64,000 nt of DNA from Methylosinus sp. H3A. Its GTDB lineage: Bacteria; Pseudomonadota; Alphaproteobacteria; Rhizobiales; Beijerinckiaceae. The notes beneath the pieces were generated by a model, which made no database searches, was not told the DNA's origin, and saw only the letters and a program-made list of their open reading frames with translations. Location of the stretch: the NCBI RefSeq assembly GCF_015709455.1, contig NZ_JADNQW010000008.1, positions 18,485-82,484 on the forward strand, read 5' to 3'. Shown piece after piece: positions 47,101 to 56,900 of the stretch. Numbering within the stretch: the first letter of the stretch is position 1; every line of letters starts with the position of its first letter. The translations under genes were made by a program, and so were the position numbers.

Positions 47101-47511
47101 GATCGCTATGAGGCGCGCGACAATTACGATCGCGTCATGCGCGGAACGATCCCGACCGAGGGTGGTTGGAGGATCTATTCCAGCGGGCCGGGCGTCGCGG
47201 TCCGTTTGATCATCTGCTGCTTCCTCGGATTGACGCAGGAAAAATCGGCGCTCGTGCTCGATCCGGCGATCCCTCCGAGCCTGAACGGCTTGCGTGTCGA
47301 GATCGAGCTGTTCGGTCATGATTTCGAGGTGACCTATGCGGTCGACAAAGTCGGCTGCGGTCCCATCGGGACGAATCTAAATGGCGTCGACCTGCCTTTC
47401 CTTCGCCGCGAGAATCCTTACCGCGTCGGCGCCGCGGAAATCGCGATCGAATCCGTGCTGAGTCGGATCATCGACGATGGCGTGAACCGCCTGTATGTCA
47501 GGCTCGGCTGA
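44122..47511 (+). CDS. GH94/GT36-like glycoside phosphorylase or hydrolase
   Basis: This 1129-residue protein (from ATG 44122, GAGGG upstream; in-frame ATG 44044 and 44092 are alternatives) has two N-terminal beta-sandwich parts and a toroid. The toroid holds the GH94 marks FSGGSWGVRDVTQGPVEMLL, PDGDWPQFFGVF and YGRGDWNDTL, with the likely general-acid Asp near residue 771. The plan recalls the phosphorylase half of cyclic beta-1,2-glucan synthase and cellobiose-type phosphorylases, so a beta-glucan substrate is likely. It has no membrane helices or signal peptide. Confidence 0.82.
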   Translation: MEANPPPTSPRLLKSESDLIVEANANGSIRRLRRHGVLLNLFLGNEVEGGPANIYLRGLDDGRDAIGLLGPRSGAAAQFDDRGMTVEGAWRDIRFSLTLVLARSAAAWFWRLALENRGDKAQRLDMIYAQDLGLADYEAARSNEYYVSQYVDHAPLSHPERGVVVASRQNQTVDGRHPWCIIGSLGRGIGFATDALQVNGLSTRAGGSPEAMTRGLPGKRLQHEHSLAAIQDAPFQLAPGERIERGFFGWFEPDHSAPTSAADTAFVDRASALPEARSAWFACGKGGAVPNPSSLFCSAPLLDALELTEGEISQLFGEDLRHGERENGRLLSFFCGERSHVALKAKELRTLRPHGQILRTGGGSLPEEAALTSTVWMSGVFHSQLTQGHVGVDRFLSGSRSYLGLFRSHGQRLFVDGGSGWRLLDEPSAFEMTPDACRWFYKHEAGLIRVESRALTESQELRLSVEFLSGSPMRCLLSNHIALDDDDGADEAPTRYVRDGEGVFVRAAPDSEIGRRFPGGGFRIDPLPGANIESIAGDEALFPDGVSRRQPFLCLIVSPARSIGFRILGRLLRPQPPTGAPADRYWRDMSSGMRIHAPPNAPLAQDAARIGEILPWFAQNALVHYLAPRGLEQFSGGSWGVRDVTQGPVEMLLALGRFDALRDILRRVFAQQNPDGDWPQFFGVFARERRDRADDSHGDVVFWPLLALARYLTASHDRDILVERIPFYAEREDAIEPTPIEEHVERALDLIARRVIHGTRLAAYGRGDWNDTLQPADASMRDTYCSAWTVTLHYQTYIALADAYLREGSAARAADIRARAERVREDFQRLLIVDGVVAGLASFRGADRRGADHYLLHPRDAATGVSYSLIPMIHSIIAGLFTPAQAREHLAIIERHLLAPDGARLFDRPIEYRGGAQKCFQRAETAAFFGREVGLMYTHAHLRYAEALWRYGDVDGFFRALRLANPIGIRDLTPSAALRQSNCYYTSSDADFADRYEARDNYDRVMRGTIPTEGGWRIYSSGPGVAVRLIICCFLGLTQEKSALVLDPAIPPSLNGLRVEIELFGHDFEVTYAVDKVGCGPIGTNLNGVDLPFLRRENPYRVGAAEIAIESVLSRIIDDGVNRLYVRLG

Positions 47512-47547
47512 GCACGAAAGAGAGAATGGCGCGCCATCGAAACCGGC

Positions 47548-49038
47548 TCAGCCGACTCGCGCTTCCTCTATCGCGAGAGCGGCGCGTCGGCGCGCCGCGA
47601 CGGCTGAGATGAAACAGGCGTAGCTCCAGGTAAGATTGCGCGAAGATGTCGGCGCGCCGTCGTATCGGCTGAACTGTTCCGCCATCTCGCGCGACGCCGG
47701 CGTGTGTCGCCGCACCATTGCGAGATACATATCGCCGCGTCGAAGCGCCGCTTCGGCAAGCCGTTCTCGAAGCGGCGGCGCGAGCGCGCCCCGGGGAAGC
47801 GATTCCGCCGGCGCCTGCAGCAGCTCGGCCAGCGGCCCGCGACTCTCTTCGGAGACGACGACCGCCTCCCCCTCCGCGGCGGCCTGCGCGAGAAGAAAGG
47901 AATATTGCGCCGCGCCCAGTGTCGCGCCCAGTGTCGAGAAGTAATAGGCGCCGCCTGTGAAATAGCTGTCGCCGGCGTAGCGGCCGAGCGCCGGCGCGCA
48001 ATCGGCGGGACGCGTCCGATTGATCGGATAGTCCTGCTCGAACAGATGCTCGAGCGCCGCCAGAGTCCCTAGCATTCTCGGATCGACGACGCTGTGCGGC
48101 CCTGCGCGCCGGCCCGCCTGGATCGCCCCGAGAACCACGGCTATGTCCAGGCGCCGCGGCGGCGGCGCATCCGGCGGCGGGGCTGCATCCGGGAGACGGC
48201 CGCGATAGACCCCGTCATGCGGATCGAAATGCGCGTCGAGCTCGGCGAGCAGCGCACACGCGACGTCAGCGCAGGCGGCCGCGCGCTCCGCGTCGCCCTC
48301 CGCCGCCAAAAACTCGGCGGCTGCGGCGAGCGCCGCCTGCTGGACGAGGCGCGTGTGATAGTGGAAGCCGAGATTTTCCTCCCAGAGATCGTAGCAAGGC
48401 CCCCGCCAGTGCGACAGCGTGTAATCGAGATCGTAGCGCAGCAACGCCGAGGCTGTTTCGCCCACCCGCTCGCGAAAGCCGTCCAAGGCGAAGCAGCGCA
48501 CGACTGTGAGCGCGCGCAAGGCGAGTCCGTCACTCTGCGGCCGCGCCCATTTCATAAGGTCGATGCTTCCATCGGCGTTGTAGCGCGTTTCGCCGAGCGC
48601 TCTGTCGCCGGTGATCTCGGCGATCTCCTCACGTGAACGCAGATGTTGTCGGAAGGACGGCTCCACTGTTTCTGGATAGAAGCTTCGCTGCAAAAAGGAT
48701 GGGCCGTCCAAACGACAGAGATCGAGGCTGAAGGCGACGAATTCAGTGAGATGCTCGATCGCGGACGGTTCGAGCGTTCCGTCTTCGATGGCTTCCCGCA
48801 GCGCGTCGGCGACGAGGGCGGAGTCCCGCAGCCAGTGAAAGAAATAGTCCGGATTGGGATCGTACGACGCCATCTCTGTCGACGCCACGATCGAGCCGAG
48901 CGTAGGACGGATCGTCTGCCCCAGCGCGGAGCGATGCTTCACGAGAGTCGTCGCAGAAACGGCGCGCGACATCGCCGTGGCGCAGAAGCGATACTGTTCC
49001 GCCGTCCATTCGAGGAGACCTTTGTCGCCGCCATTCAC
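47548..49038 (-). CDS. GH15 glucoamylase-like glycoside hydrolase
   Basis: This 496-residue (alpha/alpha)6 enzyme has the GH15 patterns DPNPDYFFHWLRDSALVADA, a general-acid region CYDLWEENLGFHYHTRLVQQ, and late SYFTGGAYYFSTLGATLGAA and RNLTWSYACF. GH15 enzymes release glucose from alpha-glucans. No signal peptide is seen, so it is probably cytoplasmic. It follows the ABC transporter gene by 47 bp on the same strand. Confidence 0.85.
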   Translation of the reverse strand: MNGGDKGLLEWTAEQYRFCATAMSRAVSATTLVKHRSALGQTIRPTLGSIVASTEMASYDPNPDYFFHWLRDSALVADALREAIEDGTLEPSAIEHLTEFVAFSLDLCRLDGPSFLQRSFYPETVEPSFRQHLRSREEIAEITGDRALGETRYNADGSIDLMKWARPQSDGLALRALTVVRCFALDGFRERVGETASALLRYDLDYTLSHWRGPCYDLWEENLGFHYHTRLVQQAALAAAAEFLAAEGDAERAAACADVACALLAELDAHFDPHDGVYRGRLPDAAPPPDAPPPRRLDIAVVLGAIQAGRRAGPHSVVDPRMLGTLAALEHLFEQDYPINRTRPADCAPALGRYAGDSYFTGGAYYFSTLGATLGAAQYSFLLAQAAAEGEAVVVSEESRGPLAELLQAPAESLPRGALAPPLRERLAEAALRRGDMYLAMVRRHTPASREMAEQFSRYDGAPTSSRNLTWSYACFISAVAARRRAALAIEEARVG

Positions 49039-49085
49039 TCTCCGCCCTCCGAGCCTGCCCGCATTCGAATTTCACGAGGCGCTTC

Positions 49086-50876
49086 TCACGCGGCCTCGGG
49101 CTTTGCGCCGATTGGCGCGAGACGCGGCCCCTTCGGGTCGAAGACGAGCCGCAAGATTCGATTGTAATGCGAGGCCTCCGCGCGCGGGCCGCCGATGACG
49201 AGCAGCGACGTCGACGAGAGCTCATTGGCGAGCGCCTCGAAGACCAAATCCCGCCTCTCCGGCGAGATCGCCTCGATCGCTTCGTCCACGACCACCCAAT
49301 CGGGCTTGTGCAGGAGCAGCCGCGCAAAGGCGAGGCCGAGCTGCTCCTCATGCGTGAGCTCCTGGTCCCAGCGCGCCGATCGATAAAGATCGGGGCCGAG
49401 ATAGCCAAGATCGAGACTCGTCAGCGCGGCGAGCAGCTGCTCATCCTGAAAGGCGTCCGGCGGCCCGGGATAAGCGAGGATATGACGCAGGTCGCCGTCC
49501 GGAATGAAGGGACGTTTTGGCATGAACATGACCCGAGCGGGCAAGGGAAGCTCGATGCGGCCCGAGCCCCAGGGCCAAAGACCCGCGATGGCGCGAAACA
49601 GGCAGGTCTTGCCCGAGCGCGCCGCGCCGACGATCAATATGCGCGCGCCGCGCGAGGCCTCCACATGGCTTTCGCTCAATCGGATGCTTCCCGTGGGGAG
49701 CGACACTTGCAATTCGTCGAGAACCAATCGCTCGCTCGCCGCTTCGCCGAATTCGATTCTGCTCGTGGCCTCGCCGATCTTGTCCACTTCGAGGAGAGCG
49801 AGACGGAAGGCGCCGACGCGATGCAAGGTCGCGCGCCAATCCGCGATCGCGCCGGCGTTGTCGACGAACCAGCGCAGCGACTGCTGGACCTGGGTGAAGG
49901 CGCCGGCGCTCATCAGCAGGCCGCCGAGGGTGAGATCGCCGCTGAAGAAGGCGGGCGCCGCGACGACGATGGGCCCGACGATCGTGAACCAGCCATATCC
50001 CGCCGTCACCCAGCTCAAATTGGTGGTTGCGCGCACGAGCTCGCGTAGCACGACGAGCAGGCGGTCGAAGGTCAGGTCGAGCTTCTGTTCTTCCTCCGCT
50101 TCGCCCCGATAGACGGCCACGCCCTCGCTATGCTCATTGACGTGAACGAGCGCGAAACGCATGTCGGATTCGCGCGCGTAATGTTCGGCGTTGAGACCGA
50201 CGAGCGGGTGGCCGACGAGCCAGCTCGCGAGCGAGGCGGCGCCCGCATAGAACAGAGCGCTCCACACCATATAGCCCGGGATGACGACGCTGCTGTCCCA
50301 AAAATGGAGCGTCACGCCCTTAGAAAGGCCCCACAGCACTCCGATGAAGCAGGCGAGCAGCAGCGCCGCCTGCAACAGGCCGACGCCGAGATCGGTGGTG
50401 AGCTCACTGAGATGGCGAGCGTCCTCGTGAACGCGCTGATCGGGATTGACGCCGATGTCGCCGACGCCGGCGAGCAGGAAGGCGCGTTTCGGCGCAAGCC
50501 ATTGGGAGAAGAGATCGCGCGTCAATCTCTTCCGCAATTCGACGCGCGACATTTGATTGAGCCATGTCTGAGCGACGTTCAGAACGAGCAATGCGCCGGC
50601 GATGACGGCGAAGACGCCGAGCTGATGCGCGAATCCTTCCGAGTCGCGCCGGGCGAGCGCGTCATAGAAAGGCTGATTCCAGGCGTTGAGTGCGATCTGG
50701 CCGTAGGCGGTCGCACCGATGACGACGATGAGCGCGGTCCAAATGCCGATCAAAACGCGTCGCTCCGGCGAGCCCCAGAGAACCTGCCCGAGAGTCAGAG
50801 CCTCGCGCGCGAACTCTCGAGATATCCATCCTGGCTCCGCGACCGGCCCGGGTCGTGTAGATGCGTCCTTTGCCAT
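49086..50876 (-). CDS. SbmA/BacA-type ABC transporter (fused permease-ATPase)
   Basis: This 596-residue protein has an SbmA/BacA-like membrane domain (residues about 30-330, GIWTALIVVIGATAYGQIAL; WNQPFYDALARRD is diagnostic) fused to an ATPase with Walker A GAARSGKTCLFRAIAGLWPWG. The signature is degenerate (LTHEEQLGLAFARLLLHKPD) and Walker B is WVVVDEA. Relatives import peptides, bleomycin or B12 and modify surface lipids. It is the first gene of a two-gene set with the GH15 enzyme. Confidence 0.85.
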   Translation of the reverse strand: MAKDASTRPGPVAEPGWISREFAREALTLGQVLWGSPERRVLIGIWTALIVVIGATAYGQIALNAWNQPFYDALARRDSEGFAHQLGVFAVIAGALLVLNVAQTWLNQMSRVELRKRLTRDLFSQWLAPKRAFLLAGVGDIGVNPDQRVHEDARHLSELTTDLGVGLLQAALLLACFIGVLWGLSKGVTLHFWDSSVVIPGYMVWSALFYAGAASLASWLVGHPLVGLNAEHYARESDMRFALVHVNEHSEGVAVYRGEAEEEQKLDLTFDRLLVVLRELVRATTNLSWVTAGYGWFTIVGPIVVAAPAFFSGDLTLGGLLMSAGAFTQVQQSLRWFVDNAGAIADWRATLHRVGAFRLALLEVDKIGEATSRIEFGEAASERLVLDELQVSLPTGSIRLSESHVEASRGARILIVGAARSGKTCLFRAIAGLWPWGSGRIELPLPARVMFMPKRPFIPDGDLRHILAYPGPPDAFQDEQLLAALTSLDLGYLGPDLYRSARWDQELTHEEQLGLAFARLLLHKPDWVVVDEAIEAISPERRDLVFEALANELSSTSLLVIGGPRAEASHYNRILRLVFDPKGPRLAPIGAKPEAA

Positions 50877-50966
50877 CTTCGGCTAGATCTCCCGCTCTCG
50901 GCCAAATGCACGACTTCAGCGCCAAATCGCTTTCCTCGACAGCCGTTACGACAAGCAGCGGTCGAG

Positions 50967-51170
50967 CTATTCATAGCGCAGCGCCTGGATGGGGTCGAAA
51001 TGAGCCGCCTTCCACGCGGGATAATAGCCGAAGAAGACGCCGACCGCCGCAGAGAACAGAAAGCCCACCGCGACCGCCACGAGAGAGACCGGCGAGGACC
51101 ATTCGGAAAACAGCGAGACAATTCCCGAGACCGCGACGCCCAGGACAATGCCGGCGAGCCCGCCGGTCAC
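50967..51170 (-). pseudogene. MacB/FtsX-type permease C-terminal fragment
   Basis: The frame encodes the last two membrane helices of a MacB-like permease (GGLAGIVLGVAVSGIVSLF, SLVAVAVGFLFSAAVGVFFG) and the conserved terminus YYPAWKAAHFDPIQALRYE. The preceding about 580 residues are missing because IS copy B sits directly upstream. Sequence beyond the IS does not continue the gene. Confidence 0.82.
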
Positions 51171-51173
51171 CTA

Positions 51174-52005
51174 GGCTCAGGACCTATTAATTTGGAGTGA
51201 GGCGTGATTCAAGGTCTCCGAAATGGAGGCTTTGATGGGTGATTTGTTTTTGCTGAGCGAAGCGGAGATGGCGCGAATTTCCCCTCACTTTCCCTTGGCG
51301 CACGGCGTGCCGCGGGTGGACGACCGCCGCGTGGTCAGCGGGATCGTCTACGTCATCAAGAATGGCCTGCAATGGAAGGACGCCCCGAAGGAGTATGGGC
51401 CGCCCAAGACGCTCTACAATCGCTTCATCCGTTGGAGCCGGCTCGGCGTCTTCGATCGTATCTTCGCCGCGCTCGCGGGAGAAGGGCCGAAGCCGGAGCG
51501 GATCATGATCGACTCCACTCATCTGAAAGCGCATCGGACGGCGGCGAGCCTCCTAAAAAAGGGGCTCTTTCCCGCTGTATCGGCCGCACGAAAGGCGGGC
51601 TGAACTCCAAGCTCCACGTCGTTTGCGACGGCGCCGGCAAGCCGCTTGTCATGATGTTGACCGAAGGGCAGATGAGCGATCACAAAGGCGCGAGGCCGAT
51701 GCTCGACGCGCTGCCGCCGTCCTCGGCCCTGATCGCAGATCGCGGCTACGACAGCGACTGGTTTCGGCGAGCGCTCGCGGAACGCGGGACCGAGCCCTGC
51801 ATTCCGCCGACAAAGAGCCGTAAGAAGCCTCTCGATTACGACAAGGCGCTCTACCGGCAACGTCATAAGATCGAGAACCTCTTCGCCAAGCTCAAAGACT
51901 GGCGGCGCATCGCCACCCGTTACGATCGATGCGCGCACGCCTTCTTCTCCGCCATATGCATCGCCGCCGCTGTCGCCTTCTATCTCAATCAATGAGTCCT
52001 GAGCC
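51174..52005 (+). mobile_element. IS5-family element, copy B (832 bp)
   Basis: The ends are ggctcaggac (51174-51183) and gtcctgagcc (51996-52005), with TA on both sides. Length and translated products are identical to copy A (32114-32945), but the orientation is opposite. It truncates the MacB-like gene. Confidence 0.9.
51223..51995 (+). CDS. IS5-family transposase, two frames joined by -1 frameshift (copy B)
   Basis: This is the same gene as copy A. OrfA spans 51223-51603, and OrfB continues to 51995 after slippage at A AAA AAG (51555-51561). Catalytic Asp, Asp and Glu blocks are present. It probably provides the activity for both copies. Confidence 0.88.
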
Positions 52006-52165
52006 TAGACCTCGGTGCTTGCCGCCTGAACCAAACAACGCCCGAACCCAACTCATGGCCGTTCGTGAAATTTGCGCCACAGCCCGATGTACGGACGCGC
52101 GAGCATCGAACGGCTTCGCGCGCGGATCCTGCCACTGCAGGATTCTCATTTTGAAGCAGAGCCCC

Positions 52166-53890
52166 TCAGAAGGTGAACCCGACCTGCAACAGCCCCTTCG
52201 TGTGACGGTCGTAAGCCGTCGCGCCGCTGTTCGTCCCATAGGTATGCGCGGCTTGCGCCTTGAGCACCAGCAGGCTACCGCCGCCTATGTCATAGGTCGC
52301 ATAATAGCCGACGCCGAGATCGTTCACCCCCGTATAGCTGCGCTGCGTCGTCGTGTAGGAGCCGTTCTCCAGCCACACCCCGCCTATGTCGGTGAAGACG
52401 CCGAGCGCATGGCGGTAATTCTCGATCTGCGGCAGCGCATATTTCAATTCCGGCGTCACTATATAGCCGCTGTCGCCGGCGAGGCCTTCGTCGAAGGAGC
52501 GAACACCCCAAAAGCCGCCGAGACTGAATTGCTCGCTGGTGTCGAGATTGCCGAAAAGCGCCTTTTGCGCGCGCAGATGAGTCGACAGCGAAAACTTCTC
52601 GTCGAGCGCCACTGTCGCATTGATCGAGAGATTGATGCGATAGAAATTGCCGACCGTGTCGGCGCCGGCGCGGTTCTGAATCTTCTGCGTGACGTCGAGA
52701 TAATTCACATAGCCGGAGGTGAAGGACAGCGTCGAGCTCGTCGCCAGCGGCAGGCCGAACAAATCCTGCGCCGTATCGCGCGTGACGCCGAGCGTGCCGA
52801 GCGCGATGTTGCGATTGGCGGTCGAGGTGTCGGCGATCCTGTCGTTGAGCCATTTATGCGTGAAATTCGCCCACAGCGAAATGCTCTCCTCGCGTTGGCG
52901 TATCAGCGCATAGCTCAGCGTCCCGGTCAGCGCATAGGCGCTGCCGGTGGCGTCGAGATCCTTATAGGCGCCGCCGAGCGCATAAGTCGTGCGATAGGCG
53001 CCGATCTCGGCGCGCAGCCCGTCATAGCCGAGCGGCAGTGAATAGGCGATGCGGCCATTGGCGAGCGCGGCGCGCTCGGAGACGATCGCAGAGCCCGACA
53101 GGCGATCGCCGAAGCCGAGCGGCGAATTGATATTGAAGCCGCCGTTCAGACGGTCACGACCCGTATAGGGCGAGCCGAAATTATCGCCGAGCAGATAGCC
53201 CTCGACGCGCTTTCCCTCCGGCACGGCGAATTGAAAGTCCGATGTCTCTTGGCGCTGGCCGGGCGAGACCGCGATGCGCGGCACGCCGGCGGCGGGGAGA
53301 TCGGAGACGAGCAGCAATGCACGCTCCAGCGCATCCTTATGGATGAGCGCTTCGTCCTCGAGCGCGGTGTCGACAACGCCTTGCAGAAAGTCTGTGTCGA
53401 CGGCGGAAGAGTTCTTGACGAGCACGCTGCCATATTTGCCGATGACGAGCTTGATCTTCAAAGAGCCATGGCGCGCATCCTGCGCCGGCACAAAGGCTTT
53501 GGCGACGAGATAGCCTTTGGCGCGATAGAGCAGCGTAATTTTATCCGCGGCGCCGTAGATATCGCCGAGCGTGAGCTTGCGGCCTTCATAGGGCGTGAGA
53601 ATCTCGCGCAGCTCGGAGTCTTGGACGAGAAGCGGACCTTCGACCACGAAATGCTCGACGAACAGCGTCTCTTTGTTGGCGAGAGTGAAGCGCGGCTCGG
53701 CGAGTTGGGGCAGCACGGGCGCTCCGCTCTGCCGTGGCGGCGCGGGCCGCGCTTCCTCGGCCTGACGGACGGCGTCGCCGATATTATAGGGCAGGATCGG
53801 CGTCGGCGCGCTCTGCGCGAAGGCCTGCGGCGCGGCGAGGAGAAGCGCCTGCGTGGCGGCGCAGGAGAGGAGGAGAACACGGAGTTTCAT
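52166..53890 (-). CDS. TpsB two-partner secretion transporter (ShlB/FhaC family)
   Basis: This 574-residue outer-membrane protein has a signal peptide (MKLRVLLLSCAATQALLLAAPQAFAQ, cleaved near residue 26). POTRA-type domains follow (FVVEGPLLVQDSELREILTP; YRAKGYLVAKAFVPAQDARHG), then a 16-strand barrel with the Omp85/TpsB block GGFWGVRSFDEGLAGDSGY and a terminal F. It should move the adjacent TpsA protein to the surface. ATG 53890 is preferred; a GTG 11 codons upstream overlaps the tpsA stop. Confidence 0.88.
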   Translation of the reverse strand: MKLRVLLLSCAATQALLLAAPQAFAQSAPTPILPYNIGDAVRQAEEARPAPPRQSGAPVLPQLAEPRFTLANKETLFVEHFVVEGPLLVQDSELREILTPYEGRKLTLGDIYGAADKITLLYRAKGYLVAKAFVPAQDARHGSLKIKLVIGKYGSVLVKNSSAVDTDFLQGVVDTALEDEALIHKDALERALLLVSDLPAAGVPRIAVSPGQRQETSDFQFAVPEGKRVEGYLLGDNFGSPYTGRDRLNGGFNINSPLGFGDRLSGSAIVSERAALANGRIAYSLPLGYDGLRAEIGAYRTTYALGGAYKDLDATGSAYALTGTLSYALIRQREESISLWANFTHKWLNDRIADTSTANRNIALGTLGVTRDTAQDLFGLPLATSSTLSFTSGYVNYLDVTQKIQNRAGADTVGNFYRINLSINATVALDEKFSLSTHLRAQKALFGNLDTSEQFSLGGFWGVRSFDEGLAGDSGYIVTPELKYALPQIENYRHALGVFTDIGGVWLENGSYTTTQRSYTGVNDLGVGYYATYDIGGGSLLVLKAQAAHTYGTNSGATAYDRHTKGLLQVGFTF

Positions 53891-53919
53891 TTGGATCGAC
53901 TTTTCTGATGGAAAACGGG

Positions 53920-56900
53920 TCACTGGGCTTTCGGCGCGGGCGCGAGATCCCTGCTATTGGGACCGAGGTCGAAATGCTGCCCATCGATGTCGATGCTGCG
54001 GATGCGCGCGCGATAGCCGGCGCCGGGCGAAGGGGCATGGGCCCTGCGCGCGCCGTCCGCGGTCGCCGCGGATGCATGGCGCGCAGGCGCGCGCGCGGCT
54101 GGAAGCGGCGTCTGCGTCGACTCCTGGCCCGTCAGCTTATCATCGACATTCGCCGAGGCGTTGGCCGAGGCGACCGCGGCTCTGCCCGCGGCTGTCGAGG
54201 CCGCCGCCTTCGGAAGAGTCTTCGAGGCGGCCTGCGCGGCGTCGGAGATCACATTGCCGGCCGCCGCGGCCGTCCGCTGCGTCGCGGCGAGCTGCGCGGC
54301 GGCGCGCGCCTCCGCCTTCACGTCATGATAGGAATTATTCGCGATCGCGCCTAGCTTGCCGGTATTGTTTCCGATCAAGCCGCCTGCGTTCGCACCGCCC
54401 GACACGCTGCCGGTCGCCGTCGAATTCGTGACCGAGCCGATCCGCGTTCCCGTGTTCTGAACTAAATCTATGTTTCTCCCGACCAGGGCTCCCACATCGC
54501 TTCTGCCGGAAACGTCGCCGCTCGCAAAAGCGCTGTCGATCGCGCCGCTGTTGACGCCGACGAGGCCGCCGGCCCATCCGAGCAGGCCCGTCGCTGTCAC
54601 ATTGCCGGTGGCGGATACGTTGGAGAGGCTGCCGTTGTTGCTGCCGAGCAATCCTCCGACCGAGTTGAGACCGGTCACATTGCCGCTGGCGGAGGAATTG
54701 GAGATGCTGCTCAGGCTGGCGCTTCCGGCGAGGCCTCCGACATTCGTGCCATTGACGCCGGCGCTCACATTTCCGGACGCGCTCGAGCCCGTAATGGTGG
54801 CGGTGGTGGTGGAGACGACGACGACCTTGCCGCCGACGAGAGCGAGATTATTGACTCCCGACAGGCTGCCGACAAGGCCGCCGACATTGCTCACCCCATA
54901 GGTGCTGTCGGGCGCATTGACGGTCACGTTTCCGGACGCCCAGCTATTCGTGATCGCTCCGCCAGATTCACTGCCGACCAACCCGCCGATCGCGCCGCCG
55001 CTCGTTCCCGTGGTGTTTGTCCAATTCACCGTCACATTGCCGGTGGCGTAGGAGTTGGTGATCGTGTTGACAATGGAGCTATTGTTCTGGGCCAATCCGA
55101 CTAGGCCGCCGATGTAGGACGTGTCATTCGCGTTCATATCTCCAGTGGAGTAGGAGTTGGAAATTGTGCCGCCATTGCTCTGCCCGACGAGGCCGCCGAC
55201 ATTGGTGCCTCTGCCCAATATAGTGATCGCCACATTGGTATGGGAGTTGGTGATGACGCCGAGATCCGATCCGACCAGCCCGCCGATATTACTCGCGGGG
55301 GTCGTGGTGACGGGCGTCGTCAAAGTTCCCGTGACATAGGAATTGTCGATCACCCCCGTGCCCCAATTCACCGCGACAAGCCCGCCCACGGTCAAGAGGC
55401 CGTTGATCGTCAAATTCGACGCATAGGCGTTTGTGATCTTGCCCCAATTTTCTGCGACGAGCGAAGCGACTCGGACGCTCGCAGTCGAGCCCGTGATGCT
55501 GGCGCCGACGAGCCCGATATCGCGAACTGCGGCTGCGGAGTTCGTCTGCGCGCCGAGTATTCCGATCAGCCCGATATCGCCATTTCCGGCGCTATCGTTG
55601 ATCGTCAGATTTGCGACCGTATGGCCGAGGCCTGCGAGCGTGCCGGCCAATGTCGGGACGACCGCGCTCGTATAGGTCGTGCCGGACGCGTCCAGATTCT
55701 GCGCCAGCGCATAATAGCCGGAGCCGCCGCTGATGGCGGCGAGATCGCTCATGCTGCGGATCAAACTATAGGCGTCGCCATTGATCTTCAGGCTCGCGCT
55801 GGCGCCGCTCAGCGTCACCGAGGCGCCATTGGCGGTGTTGACGCTGTAATTCGTCCCAGAGGCAGCGCTGCCGGTCGAGGCGTAATTGCCATAATTGAGG
55901 GCGAGCCCGGCGCTCGCGCCGGTCGCGGTGATAGAGGAATTGATATTGATGTTGTTCGTCGCGTTCAGCGTCAGTATCGTATTGGCCGCCCAGCTCACCG
56001 CGCTGTTGACGTTGAGATTGCCGTCCGTTCCGCCGCCATTGGTCGACGTCAAGGTGATATTATTGTTGGCGAGCAGACTGCCGAGCAGCGTTCCGGTGAT
56101 GTCGCCGCCGCTCGCGGCGATGGTGAAGCCGTCGGGATCGATGATCCAGCTTCCCGTCTCGCCCGACGCGGCCGCCGTGGTGACGAGCGTCCCATCGGCG
56201 ATCGTCACCTTCTCGCCGGAAGTGTCGATCGTTCCGCCCTTGCCGCCATTGGGCGCGGAAGCGTCCAGCGTGCCGGAAACCTTGGTCGTTCCGCCCTGCG
56301 CCAGCAGCTTGATCTTGCCGACGCGCACAGTCCCGCTCGTCGATGACGATCCGCCGGTCAGATCGGCGAGCGTGCGCGCCTGGATGATTCCGCTATTGTT
56401 CACTTGCGCCGACAGAACCGCATCGGCCGCGCGCGCGGTCATCACCACATTGCCGCCGTCGGCCTTGATCAGCCCCTTGTTCTCGACCAGCGCGTCATAG
56501 GTTCCCTTGTCGACGGTGACATCGAGCAGCGAATCGCCGCCGAAATTGAGCGTGATCTGCTCGCCGGAGGCGAGCGCGATCGTGCCGAGCTTGGCGCCGA
56601 TCGTCCCCTCATTGGAGACAGCCCGGCCGAGCAGAGCGACATAGCCGCCATCGGCGGCGTTGATCGTCCCCTTATTGACGACGGAAGCGGCGGAAGAGCC
56701 GGAGAAAGTGTAATTGCCGGCCATGAAATTGGAATTGGAGATATCCAGCGTCGAGGCGACGAGCCCGCCGACATTCACCTGTGCGTCCTTGGTGAACATA
56801 ATGCCGTTGGAATTGACGATGAACACCTTGCCATTGGCGTTGAGCGCGCCGGCGATGATGCTCTGCTCATTGCCGACGACGCGGTTGAGCGTCACCGACA

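Noticed and set aside
54350..55500. CRISPR-like periodicity in tpsA
   Set aside because: The repeats are imperfect, in frame and encode GLUG motifs; there are no exact direct repeats with spacers.
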